Below, one piece after another: positions 35,807 through 44,223 of a stretch of 64,000 nucleotides of DNA. Location of the stretch: positions 61,272 through 125,271 of the forward strand of contig JACMKX010000132.1 of NCBI GenBank assembly GCA_014379905.1, in the 5' to 3' direction. Positions within the stretch are counted from its first letter, which is position 1, and each line of letters starts with the position of its first letter. The stretch is from Ferruginibacter sp. (GTDB lineage Bacteria > Bacteroidota > Bacteroidia > Chitinophagales > Chitinophagaceae). The notes below the pieces were generated by a model that ran no database searches, was not told the origin of the DNA, and saw only the letters and a list, made by a program, of their open reading frames with translations. The position numbers were made by a program, and so were the translations under genes.

Positions 35807-36250
35807 AAACTTTATTTTTTGGTTCTAAAAATTAATGAACTATTTATACTGCCGGCAATTACCTGGTTTAAACCTTTTTTACCATTTTCTTTGCATACTG
35901 CCGCATATGCTTTATTATTTTTGGAGCAGGAACCGAATGCCGGAGAATTTGATTTTTCTTTAGATAACCACTACGCACGATATACTCTATTCATACCTTA
36001 AAAAATACTATTAGTAAAACAAATAATCTTTCGGTTAAGGATACCGGCATTCCGGTTGCGGAACTTCAGCAGATTTTTCAGCAACTTGCTGATGCCAAAA
36101 TTACAAACAGGCAGGCTGCACATAAACCCAGGTTAAATTTCATGTTTTCCAACTTTTTTTATACCAGGTATATAACTGTTCCCATAGACCGCAGCAAACA
36201 ACTTCAAACCGGGATGTTTTAAACTGGAAGCAGTACAAAATAACAGCGCA
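35807..36250. other. Gap between DUF4242 paralogues, possible gene remnant
   Basis: A plus-strand frame from 35965 to 36222 reads SVKDTGIPVAELQQIFQQLA and onward to a stop. The segment DTGIPVAELQQIF faintly recalls the histidine-kinase G1 box (DTGIGIPxxxLxxIF). The frame has no start codon or upstream continuity. I regard it as a possible remnant at most. Confidence 0.3.
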
Positions 36251-36529
36251 TTACAATAGATTAGCAGTTAATGGATCCATCATATTTTTTACTTCTGCTA
36301 TGGTATGAACAGGAAGTTTGCCAAGGCGGGCATGCTCCCTCACCACTTCTTCACTGTCTGCAATATGTATGCAGTAAATTTTATCATCGGTAACAAATGA
36401 CTGTAACCAATGATATGGTTTGCCGAGGCGGGTTATAACTTCACAGGAAGTTTGAGAAATGGCCTGCAGTTCTTCGGCTGTTAAATTTCCGGCTCCAGGT
36501 AAATTCCGTTCAACTACAAATTTTTTCAT
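36251..36529 (-). CDS. DUF4242 family small protein (paralogue B)
   Basis: This 92-aa protein is parallel to paralogue A along its whole length: MKKFVVERNLPGAGNLTAEEL, HWLQSFVTDDKIYCIHIAD, VVREHARLGKLP, MMDPLTA. The Cys and His at the conserved positions are present. It has the shared promoter module 33-111 bp upstream of its ATG, so the two paralogues probably differ in regulation. The function is unknown. Confidence 0.85.
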   Translation of the reverse strand: MKKFVVERNLPGAGNLTAEELQAISQTSCEVITRLGKPYHWLQSFVTDDKIYCIHIADSEEVVREHARLGKLPVHTIAEVKNMMDPLTANLL

Positions 36530-36561
36530 GTAAATGATTTCTATAACGAAAAATGATCAGT

Positions 36562-36640
36562 ACAAAATTGCCATCATTTTTACTATTTCACAGCAGAGGA
36601 ATTCCCTAATTAGCAATTAGAATCCCCTATTTTAAATGCT
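36562..36640 (-). promoter_or_regulatory. Shared promoter module, copy at DUF4242 gene B
   Basis: On the gene strand the boxes AAAATAGGGG and AATTAGGG lie 21 bp apart (complement CCCT at 36625 and 36604). Then comes GGGAATTCCTCTG, and CAATTTTG at 36570-36563. The proximal box to -7-like distance is 42 bp. The predicted start near 36559 leaves a leader of about 30 nt. Confidence 0.6.
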
Positions 36641-36891
36641 GAAACAGCAAAAGTTTGCATTGTGTGCCTGATTGTTTCCTGTTTCTTTGAATGTATGAAA
36701 ATGCCCCGCTAAGAATAACAGGGCCTATACTTAAACACAGAACGACCCATTTTTAATGGGCACATGAAACCAGCTATTATTTTCTATTTTTCTTCAGCAT
36801 CTATCTGTATTGCTATTTAAAATGTTTTAAATCCGGAGCCTTAATGTTACTACTGTAATGAGCAGGAATCCAAAACAGGAAGCCGGTACAA
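36641..36891. other. Gene-free remainder of the 36530-36891 gap
   Basis: It contains a small hairpin CCCATT-TTT-AATGGG at 36746-36760 without a T run. Nothing else is recognised. Confidence 0.4.
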
Positions 36892-38073
36892 TTACATATA
36901 GGTTAACCAGGTTTTAGCAGACTGGTGAGTTCGTTTATAACGATCGAACCATTTACAACAAGGATATAGTAATACTATTATGCCGATCCATACCAGGTAA
37001 ACAACTAATAAATTGAAACCATATCCTTTCAGAGCGGCAACGCGATTAACCCTTTCTGATAATATCATATCGGCCGGGTTGAAACCAGAAATAATTACCG
37101 CGATGATTGCTAAAAAGTGAATGAGATAAAGATGGGCCAAATAATAAAAAAACGGCACCCTTCCAAAAACGGCCACTTTATCTGAAATGGCATTCAAAGG
37201 TTTCTCCGCTAAACTCAAAAAAACCATGGCAGGACCTAATGTTACCAGTGTATAAAAAAAAGACGGTGGATATTTGCTGATATTTAAAAAGGATAACAAA
37301 CTAAATACTTTATTTTTTTGAACAGACCATTGGGCCTGGTCCCCATAAAAGTTAAACCACCGAAGCAAAATAAAAACTGTGATCATGCCAAGCCCTGTAA
37401 ACAATAGTATTTTCTTTCGCTTCACAGCGTCATACCCGGCATGATAAAGACTTCCAAGATAATAACCAAGTGCCATTATACCTATCCAGGGTACAACAGG
37501 ATAACGAACAAAAATCTTAAAATTTCCAACAACAAAATCTTCGGGCTGATGCAGTATAGACCAAAGAAAAGCAGTAATTCCATTACCCTCTACATGCACC
37601 TGGTCAAAAAGATTGTGACCAGCAATTATGAGCACAGCAATTAATAGTATATAAAGCCTTTTCATGTAAATCATTGCCGACAGAACCATCATGCTGACAC
37701 CTATTGCCCAGATGACTTGTAAATTAGCCAAAGGGTACGCCGGGTTGAAGGTCCATCCCAGCGTGATAATGAATATTTCGGCAAACACTAACCACAGCCC
37801 CCTTGTTAAAAGATAAAAGCGCAATTGCTTTCGCGATCTTTTAGCGCCATACAAACTCGCGGAAATACCTGCAAGAAAAACAAAAACAGGGGCGCAATAA
37901 TGCGTAATGAATCTTGTAAAAAACAGAAAGCTGTTGGTAAAAGCAAGATCTGTGGGACTGTACATAAAAGCATCGTAATGAAAATAATCACGAACATGAT
38001 CAAGTGCCATTATTATCATGACAAAACCTCTTAAAACGTCGATTGACTCAACCCGGTTATTTCTTAATTGCAT
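36892..38073 (-). CDS. DUF1624/HGSNAT-like polytopic membrane protein
   Basis: This 393-aa protein has about ten transmembrane helices. The N-terminal RVESIDVLRGFVMIIMALDHVRDYF is the signature of the heparan-alpha-glucosaminide N-acetyltransferase/DUF1624 family, with the His-Asp-containing first helix. Such proteins may pass acyl groups across the membrane. Its ATG overlaps the stop of the preceding DUF3455 gene by one base (TAATG), so it is co-translated as the last gene of a three-gene operon. Confidence 0.85.
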   Translation of the reverse strand: MQLRNNRVESIDVLRGFVMIIMALDHVRDYFHYDAFMYSPTDLAFTNSFLFFTRFITHYCAPVFVFLAGISASLYGAKRSRKQLRFYLLTRGLWLVFAEIFIITLGWTFNPAYPLANLQVIWAIGVSMMVLSAMIYMKRLYILLIAVLIIAGHNLFDQVHVEGNGITAFLWSILHQPEDFVVGNFKIFVRYPVVPWIGIMALGYYLGSLYHAGYDAVKRKKILLFTGLGMITVFILLRWFNFYGDQAQWSVQKNKVFSLLSFLNISKYPPSFFYTLVTLGPAMVFLSLAEKPLNAISDKVAVFGRVPFFYYLAHLYLIHFLAIIAVIISGFNPADMILSERVNRVAALKGYGFNLLVVYLVWIGIIVLLYPCCKWFDRYKRTHQSAKTWLTYM

Positions 38074-38690
38074 TATGGATTTATTTTTGTAAAGCGATAC
38101 ATAGCCGTGTATATTACATCAACCGTTTCCCCGGGTCCGTTCGGCAGCCTAAACGGTGCTTTGCCACCAGCAGTTGCAATACGCTGTATATAAGAAACTT
38201 TTTCAAAGATTCCGGTCGGGGCTCTCCCTGCCTGTGGTTTTAATAACAGCCAGTCTATGCTGCTGGCATCAGTGCCTGGTGCAAATTGAGGCGGTGAAAA
38301 TTGCTGGCCGTATATTGAATCGTTAACGCCAGTCAATTGCCAACTGGGTCCCGCTGAGTGTGTTCCAACTTTATCACCATTAATATCATAGAGATTTGCC
38401 TGCGGTGCAACAAATATCCATTCATATGTAGCAGGGGAGCTTCCTGCTATTTGCTGAGATCTATATTTCTGAACACCTTCGGCAAAATAAGTAGCCACCC
38501 GGCTATTCCCCCCGGGAAGGTTTTGCGGTAGTGCTATTGCTGCAGGAATGATTAATTTCTCACTTTGGATAAACGGATATGCCGGGGAATTGGTAATAGT
38601 TTCCTTTTCACGGTTGCAGGCAACAAGTGCCGTTACAAGAAAAGTAATTGCCAAAGCGGAATGCAGGTAACCATTTTGTTTTAAATGCAT
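38073..38690 (-). CDS. DUF3455 lipoprotein
   Basis: This 205-aa protein has a lipobox (LVTALVAC). The mature part carries the DUF3455 pattern: GVQKYRSQ, WIFVAPQANLYD, VGTHSAGPSWQL and the C-terminal YTAMYRF. DUF3455 proteins are exported and of unknown role; some are fungal and bacterial surface proteins. It sits between DUF418 and DUF1624 membrane proteins and is translationally coupled to the latter, which suggests one envelope pathway. Confidence 0.82.
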   Translation of the reverse strand: MHLKQNGYLHSALAITFLVTALVACNREKETITNSPAYPFIQSEKLIIPAAIALPQNLPGGNSRVATYFAEGVQKYRSQQIAGSSPATYEWIFVAPQANLYDINGDKVGTHSAGPSWQLTGVNDSIYGQQFSPPQFAPGTDASSIDWLLLKPQAGRAPTGIFEKVSYIQRIATAGGKAPFRLPNGPGETVDVIYTAMYRFTKINP

Positions 38691-38741
38691 GTTCTTAATT
38701 TTTAAGTGTAAAATATTTTTATTGAAAGATGTAACCCCGAC

Positions 38742-40076
38742 TTAAATCTGCAGTGATTTTTTTCCCAATGGTATAATTTTCCAGTAAACAAGGCTTCTCC
38801 ATGCCCATTCAAGTGGCCCATATTGATAATAATTAAGCCATAGGTGGCTCCATATTATTTGCAGCACCCATACCCCGGCAACAACATAATATATTTCGTA
38901 CCGTTGCAGGTGACCATACATCCCAAAGCCAAAACCGTAAAAATAAAAAGCACAAATAATTGATTGCGCCAGGTAGTTGGTGAAGGCCATCCTACCCACG
39001 GGCTGCATTAATTTAAAGAACCAATCAAACCAGCCTGATTTAAATAATAACATTATCAGCCCAAAGATTCCCAAAGACCGCAGTACTCTTGAAATTTCAT
39101 AAAACTCGGCGAATATCTTTTTTGTGTATTCAAACTGGTTAAACTTTGCTGTTAATATTGGCTGTATTCTAAAATAGGAAAGCAATAAGCCAGGCCCCAG
39201 TCCTGCAATGCAAAATATCCAGTACGCTCTTGTACCAGCAGCCCCGGTCAAGATGCCTGTTTTAAAAAGTGCCATGCCAATAAACATAAACACCAATGTG
39301 TCCCAAATGATGTAGTACGATGTATAAAAATGTAACCTCGCACCTAAAGCACTTTGACTTTTGTAAACCTGGCTATAATTACCTCTTATTTGCTTTAAGT
39401 TTTTCTCCATTTCTTTTTTCTGCATTGCCGGTAATGAACTTTCCTTAAATGCCGTCATAGCTGCCAGGTCATCCTTTTGCAAATCAGTAAGTTTTGTTTT
39501 GCTGCTGTCCAGCTTAGCAACCACTTCTCCCTTCCATATTCTTTGATGTTGGCGGAAGAGGTCAACATTTTCCCTGGCGGTCATTGCTATCAAACAAATG
39601 CCGGCGGCAACCAGCAGCCCTTTTACCGGAAGCCTGCGAAATACAAATATTATGATGCCACATATAGCGTATTGAAACAGGATATCGCCGGGCCATAAAA
39701 ATACAAAGGCGTTTACCAGGCCAAAAACCAGCAACCATAACTGGCGGCGTATAAAATATTCAGCCGGAAAGCTTCCCTGCATTTTGTTTTCCAGCCGTGC
39801 CACATATATAATGATGCCTGCACCAAGGAGCATCGACAAGATAGCGCGCTGGCTTCCGTCTAAAAACCACATACTGAAATACCAAAACTTCTCATTGATG
39901 GTACCAATTTCATTATTCAGGGTAAGATCGAACGAAGCAGGAGAAGGCAAAGCGAAAAAAGGAATATTCAATAAAAACACAGCAAGTATTGCAATTCCCC
40001 TTAAGCTATCCAGTATATTTATCCGGTTTTGCTGAGCTGCAGACACCTGGTTTAAAGAGGATATATTTGAATCCAT
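38742..40076 (-). CDS. DUF418 family polytopic membrane protein
   Basis: I choose the ATG at 40076 (MDSNISSLNQVSAAQQNRINI), giving 444 aa. The upstream in-frame ATG would add a 16-residue Lys/Cys-rich stretch over an A/T-rich leader. The N-terminal RINILDSLRGIAILAVFLLNIPFF motif, about ten transmembrane helices and a C-terminal DUF418 domain ending in SLVYWKIIPLG identify the family. A long soluble Lys/Leu-rich loop lies at about residues 180-250. DUF418 proteins resemble membrane acyltransferases. It is the first gene of the DUF418-DUF3455-DUF1624 operon. Confidence 0.85.
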   Translation of the reverse strand: MDSNISSLNQVSAAQQNRINILDSLRGIAILAVFLLNIPFFALPSPASFDLTLNNEIGTINEKFWYFSMWFLDGSQRAILSMLLGAGIIIYVARLENKMQGSFPAEYFIRRQLWLLVFGLVNAFVFLWPGDILFQYAICGIIIFVFRRLPVKGLLVAAGICLIAMTARENVDLFRQHQRIWKGEVVAKLDSSKTKLTDLQKDDLAAMTAFKESSLPAMQKKEMEKNLKQIRGNYSQVYKSQSALGARLHFYTSYYIIWDTLVFMFIGMALFKTGILTGAAGTRAYWIFCIAGLGPGLLLSYFRIQPILTAKFNQFEYTKKIFAEFYEISRVLRSLGIFGLIMLLFKSGWFDWFFKLMQPVGRMAFTNYLAQSIICAFYFYGFGFGMYGHLQRYEIYYVVAGVWVLQIIWSHLWLNYYQYGPLEWAWRSLVYWKIIPLGKKSLQI

Positions 40077-40172
40077 ATTATATAATTGCAATCGTTTAAA
40101 TTTTTTTTTGCAACAGTTTAGCAAAATGTTAATGTAGTTTCAACTGCTATTTTATTATTTGCGTTGCGATAT

Positions 40173-41525
40173 TTACTGCCTAACAATTTTTACTATTTTT
40201 TTCATCCTGCCATTTTCCCAGTCGAGTGATAAGGCATATATTCCTGCGGCCAGTGATCTCATATCCACCCGAAGCTGGTTGCTTCCAGGCAAAATTGCTG
40301 GCCGCTGTATTTTTACCAATGCACCCTTGCTATCGAATAATTTAATTACAGCCGGGGATTGATTAGTCGCACTCAAATTGATAAATAGTACATCATGAAC
40401 CGGGTTAGGCCAAACAATAAACAGGCCGTTGGTATTACAGGGTGAGCTGTGTATATCCGTATACTGTATACTTCCATTTAAATTATGTGCAGCAATGCGA
40501 TACAGCCCTCGTGGCAAAGGGTTTCTATCAGTAAAAGAATAGCTTCGTTCAATACTACTGTTGCCGGCCGCCGGCATGCTACCGATGATTACCCAGTTAT
40601 TGCCATCAATACTTCTTTCAATATTAAAATCGCGGCTGTTTACTTCCCGGGCTGTTGTCCAGTTCAGGAGCACAGTACCTGTTTCACATTTTGTATCAGA
40701 TAAAATAAAATGCACAGGTAACATGCCCCGGGCATCGGATAAAGTAAATTTTCCTAAACTCCCCATTCCGGTCTTCTCCACAAAATTGGCTACCCCGTCT
40801 CTCGAAGTAAAACCAAGGTCAACCCGGCTTTGATTAGCGAGCCTCTGAAAAAGGCTGAGCGTATTTTCATTAAATCCATTTAATTCAGAATCAAAATAGG
40901 TAAACTTAAGCGTAGCATCCAGGTTGTTGTTAACCGCTGGTAATATGTCGTAATACCTGAGGATACTTACCGCTGCACCGGTATTGTCTGCATCGAAATA
41001 ATGTCTTCTTTTGATAGTTACATTACCCAGGTTTTGATTAGAGGTAATAAATAAACCGAGGTTCGCAGGATTGGCCGCCACCGGCGCATCCAGGTTTACA
41101 TTGAAGAGTACCTCGCCATCGGCTACGTCTGCAATCCGGCTGCTATCTCTTTCGTTGGCAATGAAGCCGGTTGTACCCAGGTCAATCTTCCTGCCTCCAA
41201 GTATAAAAAAACCTGATGAAAAAAATATACGCTGCGTCACTGAAATATCTCTTCGTAACAACAGCACCGCAAGGCCGGTTTTATTCACCTCTAACTGGTT
41301 AAATTCTATCTGTTGGCTGCCAACAATATGCGATGTTAAATTGCCGGTGAAACTGGTAGTACCATTTCCTGCTGAAAAACTGCCATCATTGAACAGGTCA
41401 GCATTTTCAAGTGTTAACTGCATATTGCCGTTTACAGAAAATTGTGCGCCGGCAGTTATGGTGAGTTGTGCCGAAACATTGCCTGCCGAAAATAAAAGTA
41501 ACAGCACAATTAATGTTGACTTCAT
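40173..41525 (-). CDS. T9SS-secreted protein with C-terminal sorting domain
   Basis: This 450-aa protein has a signal peptide (LLLLFSAGNVSAQ) and a beta-rich N-terminal half of filamentous-haemagglutinin-like repeats (FNDGSFSAGNGTTSFTGN). A fibronectin-like segment follows (LNWTTAREVNSRDFNIERS). The type A sorting tail ends it: WPNPVHDVLFINLS, then LAAGIYALSLDWENGRMKKIVKIV. The tail directs export through the type IX system and surface anchoring. It lies directly downstream of the two S74 fibre genes on the same strand and probably belongs to the same surface programme. Confidence 0.88.
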   Translation of the reverse strand: MKSTLIVLLLLFSAGNVSAQLTITAGAQFSVNGNMQLTLENADLFNDGSFSAGNGTTSFTGNLTSHIVGSQQIEFNQLEVNKTGLAVLLLRRDISVTQRIFFSSGFFILGGRKIDLGTTGFIANERDSSRIADVADGEVLFNVNLDAPVAANPANLGLFITSNQNLGNVTIKRRHYFDADNTGAAVSILRYYDILPAVNNNLDATLKFTYFDSELNGFNENTLSLFQRLANQSRVDLGFTSRDGVANFVEKTGMGSLGKFTLSDARGMLPVHFILSDTKCETGTVLLNWTTAREVNSRDFNIERSIDGNNWVIIGSMPAAGNSSIERSYSFTDRNPLPRGLYRIAAHNLNGSIQYTDIHSSPCNTNGLFIVWPNPVHDVLFINLSATNQSPAVIKLFDSKGALVKIQRPAILPGSNQLRVDMRSLAAGIYALSLDWENGRMKKIVKIVRQ

Positions 41526-41603
41526 AAAATATTTTTGGGATGATCTTTAATAATTTTTAGTAAATACCACTTACAAATCCTGCCCGCTGCTAAACAGTTT
41601 GCT

Positions 41604-44171
41604 TTATTTTTTTTCAAGAGCAATAATTCGTTTTTGCAGATCAGCATTAAGTATCTTTAGCTCGTTGAGGGTTTGCTGTTGTAACGCTATTATATTCTGT
41701 TGTTCCTGCATAGCTTTCACTATTGGAACAACAAACTCAGCATATCTCAATCCATATATATCATTGTCATCTTTCGGTTTATCAACGCCACTAAAGTCAT
41801 AGCCAGCAGTTTTAGCTGCCTGCTCTACTTCCTGCGCTATAAATCCGGAAAAAATCCTGCTCCTGTTATCCTCCGGCTTTTTATTCAATTTGATGTCTTC
41901 ATCTTTTATATTCAATTTCGTCCGGAGGCTTTCCATATCCAGCTGATAGGTTACCGGCCTCAGCTTCATAATAAAATCAATTCCCTTTACCGTTTCCTCT
42001 ATATTTTTTTTATACCGGACATCACTCAGGTTTGTATAACCCACTATTCCTCCAATTGACGTGGTGAGCCCGTTGCCCAACCTTACCTGGTTATTACCGG
42101 TTACCCTTGCATCTTTTCCAATAGCGATGCTGTTGGTGATACCATCTGCAACCGCATCAGCGCCTGCTCCTATAAAAGTGTTATCATGGCCCAGGTTAAA
42201 AGTAAAGGCAGCATTAAATCCCATTACGGTGTTATTGGATGAGCTTAAGGTTGCATTTAAAGCATTTCTACCTATGGCAGTATTTGAGTTACCGGTTACA
42301 TTAAAAAACAGTGATTGTACACCCACAGCAGTGTTATTATTCCCAGTGGTGTTGCTATTTAATGCAAGATTTCCTGCAGCTGTGTTAACTGCCCCAGACG
42401 TATTTGCAAAAAGCGCCCCGCTGCCCGCAGCTGTATTGCCAATACCAGTTGTATTTTCATTTAATGAAAAACTTCCAAAAGCAGTATTGGAAAAACCTGA
42501 AGTATTTTTGAAGAGTGACTGATGCCCGGCAGCACTGTTGAAATTACCGGTAGTATTATTCATGAGTGACCGGTGACCTAGCGCTGTATTATGATCGCCG
42601 GTGGTATTTGCATTGAGTGCGATATACCCGATGGCAACATTACCGGTGGCCGAAGTATTTGATGCAAGTGACAAGCTACCGTAGGCCGTGTTATTATTGC
42701 CTGTAGTATTGGCATGTAATGATTCCCATCCATAAGCGGTATTTGCGCTACCAATGGTATTTGCACTGGCAGCACCTGTTCCGGTAACCGTATTAAGATC
42801 GCCTGTTGTATTGTCGAGTAATGCACCGGCGCCAAAAGCAGTATTGCCAAAGCCAACAGTATTTGAAAAAAGTGCATTAACACCTGTAGCAGTATTGTTT
42901 GTACCCCTGGTATTAGAGAAAAGCGATTTTGAACCGACCGCAGTATTATTCAAACCAAATAAAGCTACCAGATCGCCTTTACCATTATTGAACAATGCTG
43001 AATCTCCAATTGCTACCAGGTTGAACCCCGATACATTCAATTTCAAAGCATCGTTTCCTACAGCTATATTATTGAATCCTGTTTTGTTTGACAAAAGTGA
43101 TCCGTGGCCTGTGGCCGTGTTGGAGTGACCAGTAATATTGGCGAACAACGAGGAATCGCCGGATGCGGTATTCCTGTTTCCTGTTTCATTAGAAAAAAGC
43201 GAACGACTACCGATGGCGGTATTAAAGTTACCGCTGGAATTGGAAGTAAGTGCCCCGAAGCCTGCGGCAGTATTATCAGCGCCGCTGCTATTTACAGTTA
43301 GTGCAAAAACACCTGCAGCTGTATTATTATCGCCTATAGTATTATAGAGAAGCGAATTAGCGCCAACACTTGTATTAAAATTACCAATGGTATTAGAAGC
43401 AAGCGCCGAACCGCCAATAGCTGTATTGAAACCTCCCGTAGTGTTCGACAAAAGCGAGGATGCGCCATAAGCTGCATTAAGATTACCGTGGGTATTTGCA
43501 TTAAGTGCTTTAGATCCAGTAGCTGTATTGTTACTTCCGAATGTATTAGCAAACAAAGCTTTTGATCCTACTGCTGTGTTGGAAACAGCAAAAATTCCGG
43601 GGCCGGGATTGCCACTATCATTATTGAACAATGCTGAATCTCCAATGGCCACCAACCCAAAGCCATCTTTATTTAATTTAAGTGCATCGGCTCCAATAGC
43701 AATATTGTTGAGCCCGGTTGAATTGCTTTGGCCGGCACGCAATCCCCAGTAAATATTCCCTGTTACCGGGTTTAACTCTCCGGTCCGTATATTATTTGTC
43801 CTAAAAAGCAATGACTGGTTATCCGTAGTGCCAAGGAACTGGCTGGCCGCATTGGTGCCGCCGTTACCCGTGAGGTTCCATGCAGCACTGTTGCCACCTG
43901 CAACCGGTTGCCAGTTGGGGGCCGCAGGCGTTCCGATATTCGCCATCAGTTTATTATTAACGGAATCGTATACCAGCAAACCGTTTGCAGGGTTTGCAAG
44001 AGCATTGATAGATGCTGTATTCATTCTGGGTATCAGTACACCCCTGGCAACTGCGGTAATATCCAGCGCAGCCGAAGCATCCGGGGTTGTAGTTCCAATG
44101 CCTATACCCTGGGAAAATATACTTAAGGATAACAGTATCAATACAAGTAATAACAACAGATTTTTTTTCAT
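41604..44171 (-). CDS. S74 tail-fibre-like surface protein with 17-residue repeats (copy 1)
   Basis: The start is at 44171 (MKKNLLLLLVLILLSLSIFSQ), a clean signal peptide; 855 aa. After SQGIGIGTTTPDASAALDITA comes a region of about two dozen imperfect 17-residue repeats of the type NTAxGxxSLxxNTTGxx, similar in style to YadA-head or hep/hag repeats. The C-terminal domain begins LSDVRYKKNIEE, which carries the Ser and Lys of the peptidase S74 intramolecular chaperone. It ends in a coiled coil (QQTLNELKILNADLQKRIIALEKK, split by heptads). Known S74 proteins trimerise and self-cleave. A trimeric surface fibre is the natural reading. It is a tandem paralogue of the next gene. Confidence 0.85.
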   Translation of the reverse strand: MKKNLLLLLVLILLSLSIFSQGIGIGTTTPDASAALDITAVARGVLIPRMNTASINALANPANGLLVYDSVNNKLMANIGTPAAPNWQPVAGGNSAAWNLTGNGGTNAASQFLGTTDNQSLLFRTNNIRTGELNPVTGNIYWGLRAGQSNSTGLNNIAIGADALKLNKDGFGLVAIGDSALFNNDSGNPGPGIFAVSNTAVGSKALFANTFGSNNTATGSKALNANTHGNLNAAYGASSLLSNTTGGFNTAIGGSALASNTIGNFNTSVGANSLLYNTIGDNNTAAGVFALTVNSSGADNTAAGFGALTSNSSGNFNTAIGSRSLFSNETGNRNTASGDSSLFANITGHSNTATGHGSLLSNKTGFNNIAVGNDALKLNVSGFNLVAIGDSALFNNGKGDLVALFGLNNTAVGSKSLFSNTRGTNNTATGVNALFSNTVGFGNTAFGAGALLDNTTGDLNTVTGTGAASANTIGSANTAYGWESLHANTTGNNNTAYGSLSLASNTSATGNVAIGYIALNANTTGDHNTALGHRSLMNNTTGNFNSAAGHQSLFKNTSGFSNTAFGSFSLNENTTGIGNTAAGSGALFANTSGAVNTAAGNLALNSNTTGNNNTAVGVQSLFFNVTGNSNTAIGRNALNATLSSSNNTVMGFNAAFTFNLGHDNTFIGAGADAVADGITNSIAIGKDARVTGNNQVRLGNGLTTSIGGIVGYTNLSDVRYKKNIEETVKGIDFIMKLRPVTYQLDMESLRTKLNIKDEDIKLNKKPEDNRSRIFSGFIAQEVEQAAKTAGYDFSGVDKPKDDNDIYGLRYAEFVVPIVKAMQEQQNIIALQQQTLNELKILNADLQKRIIALEKK

Positions 44172-44223
44172 AAAATTTTTTTTTGCGACAAGTACATTGA
44201 ACCAATGCAACTCCAACTCTCAA

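Noticed and set aside
35965..36222. Histidine-kinase-like G1 box on the plus strand
   Set aside because: Only about a dozen residues resemble the motif, and there is no H box, N box or start codon.
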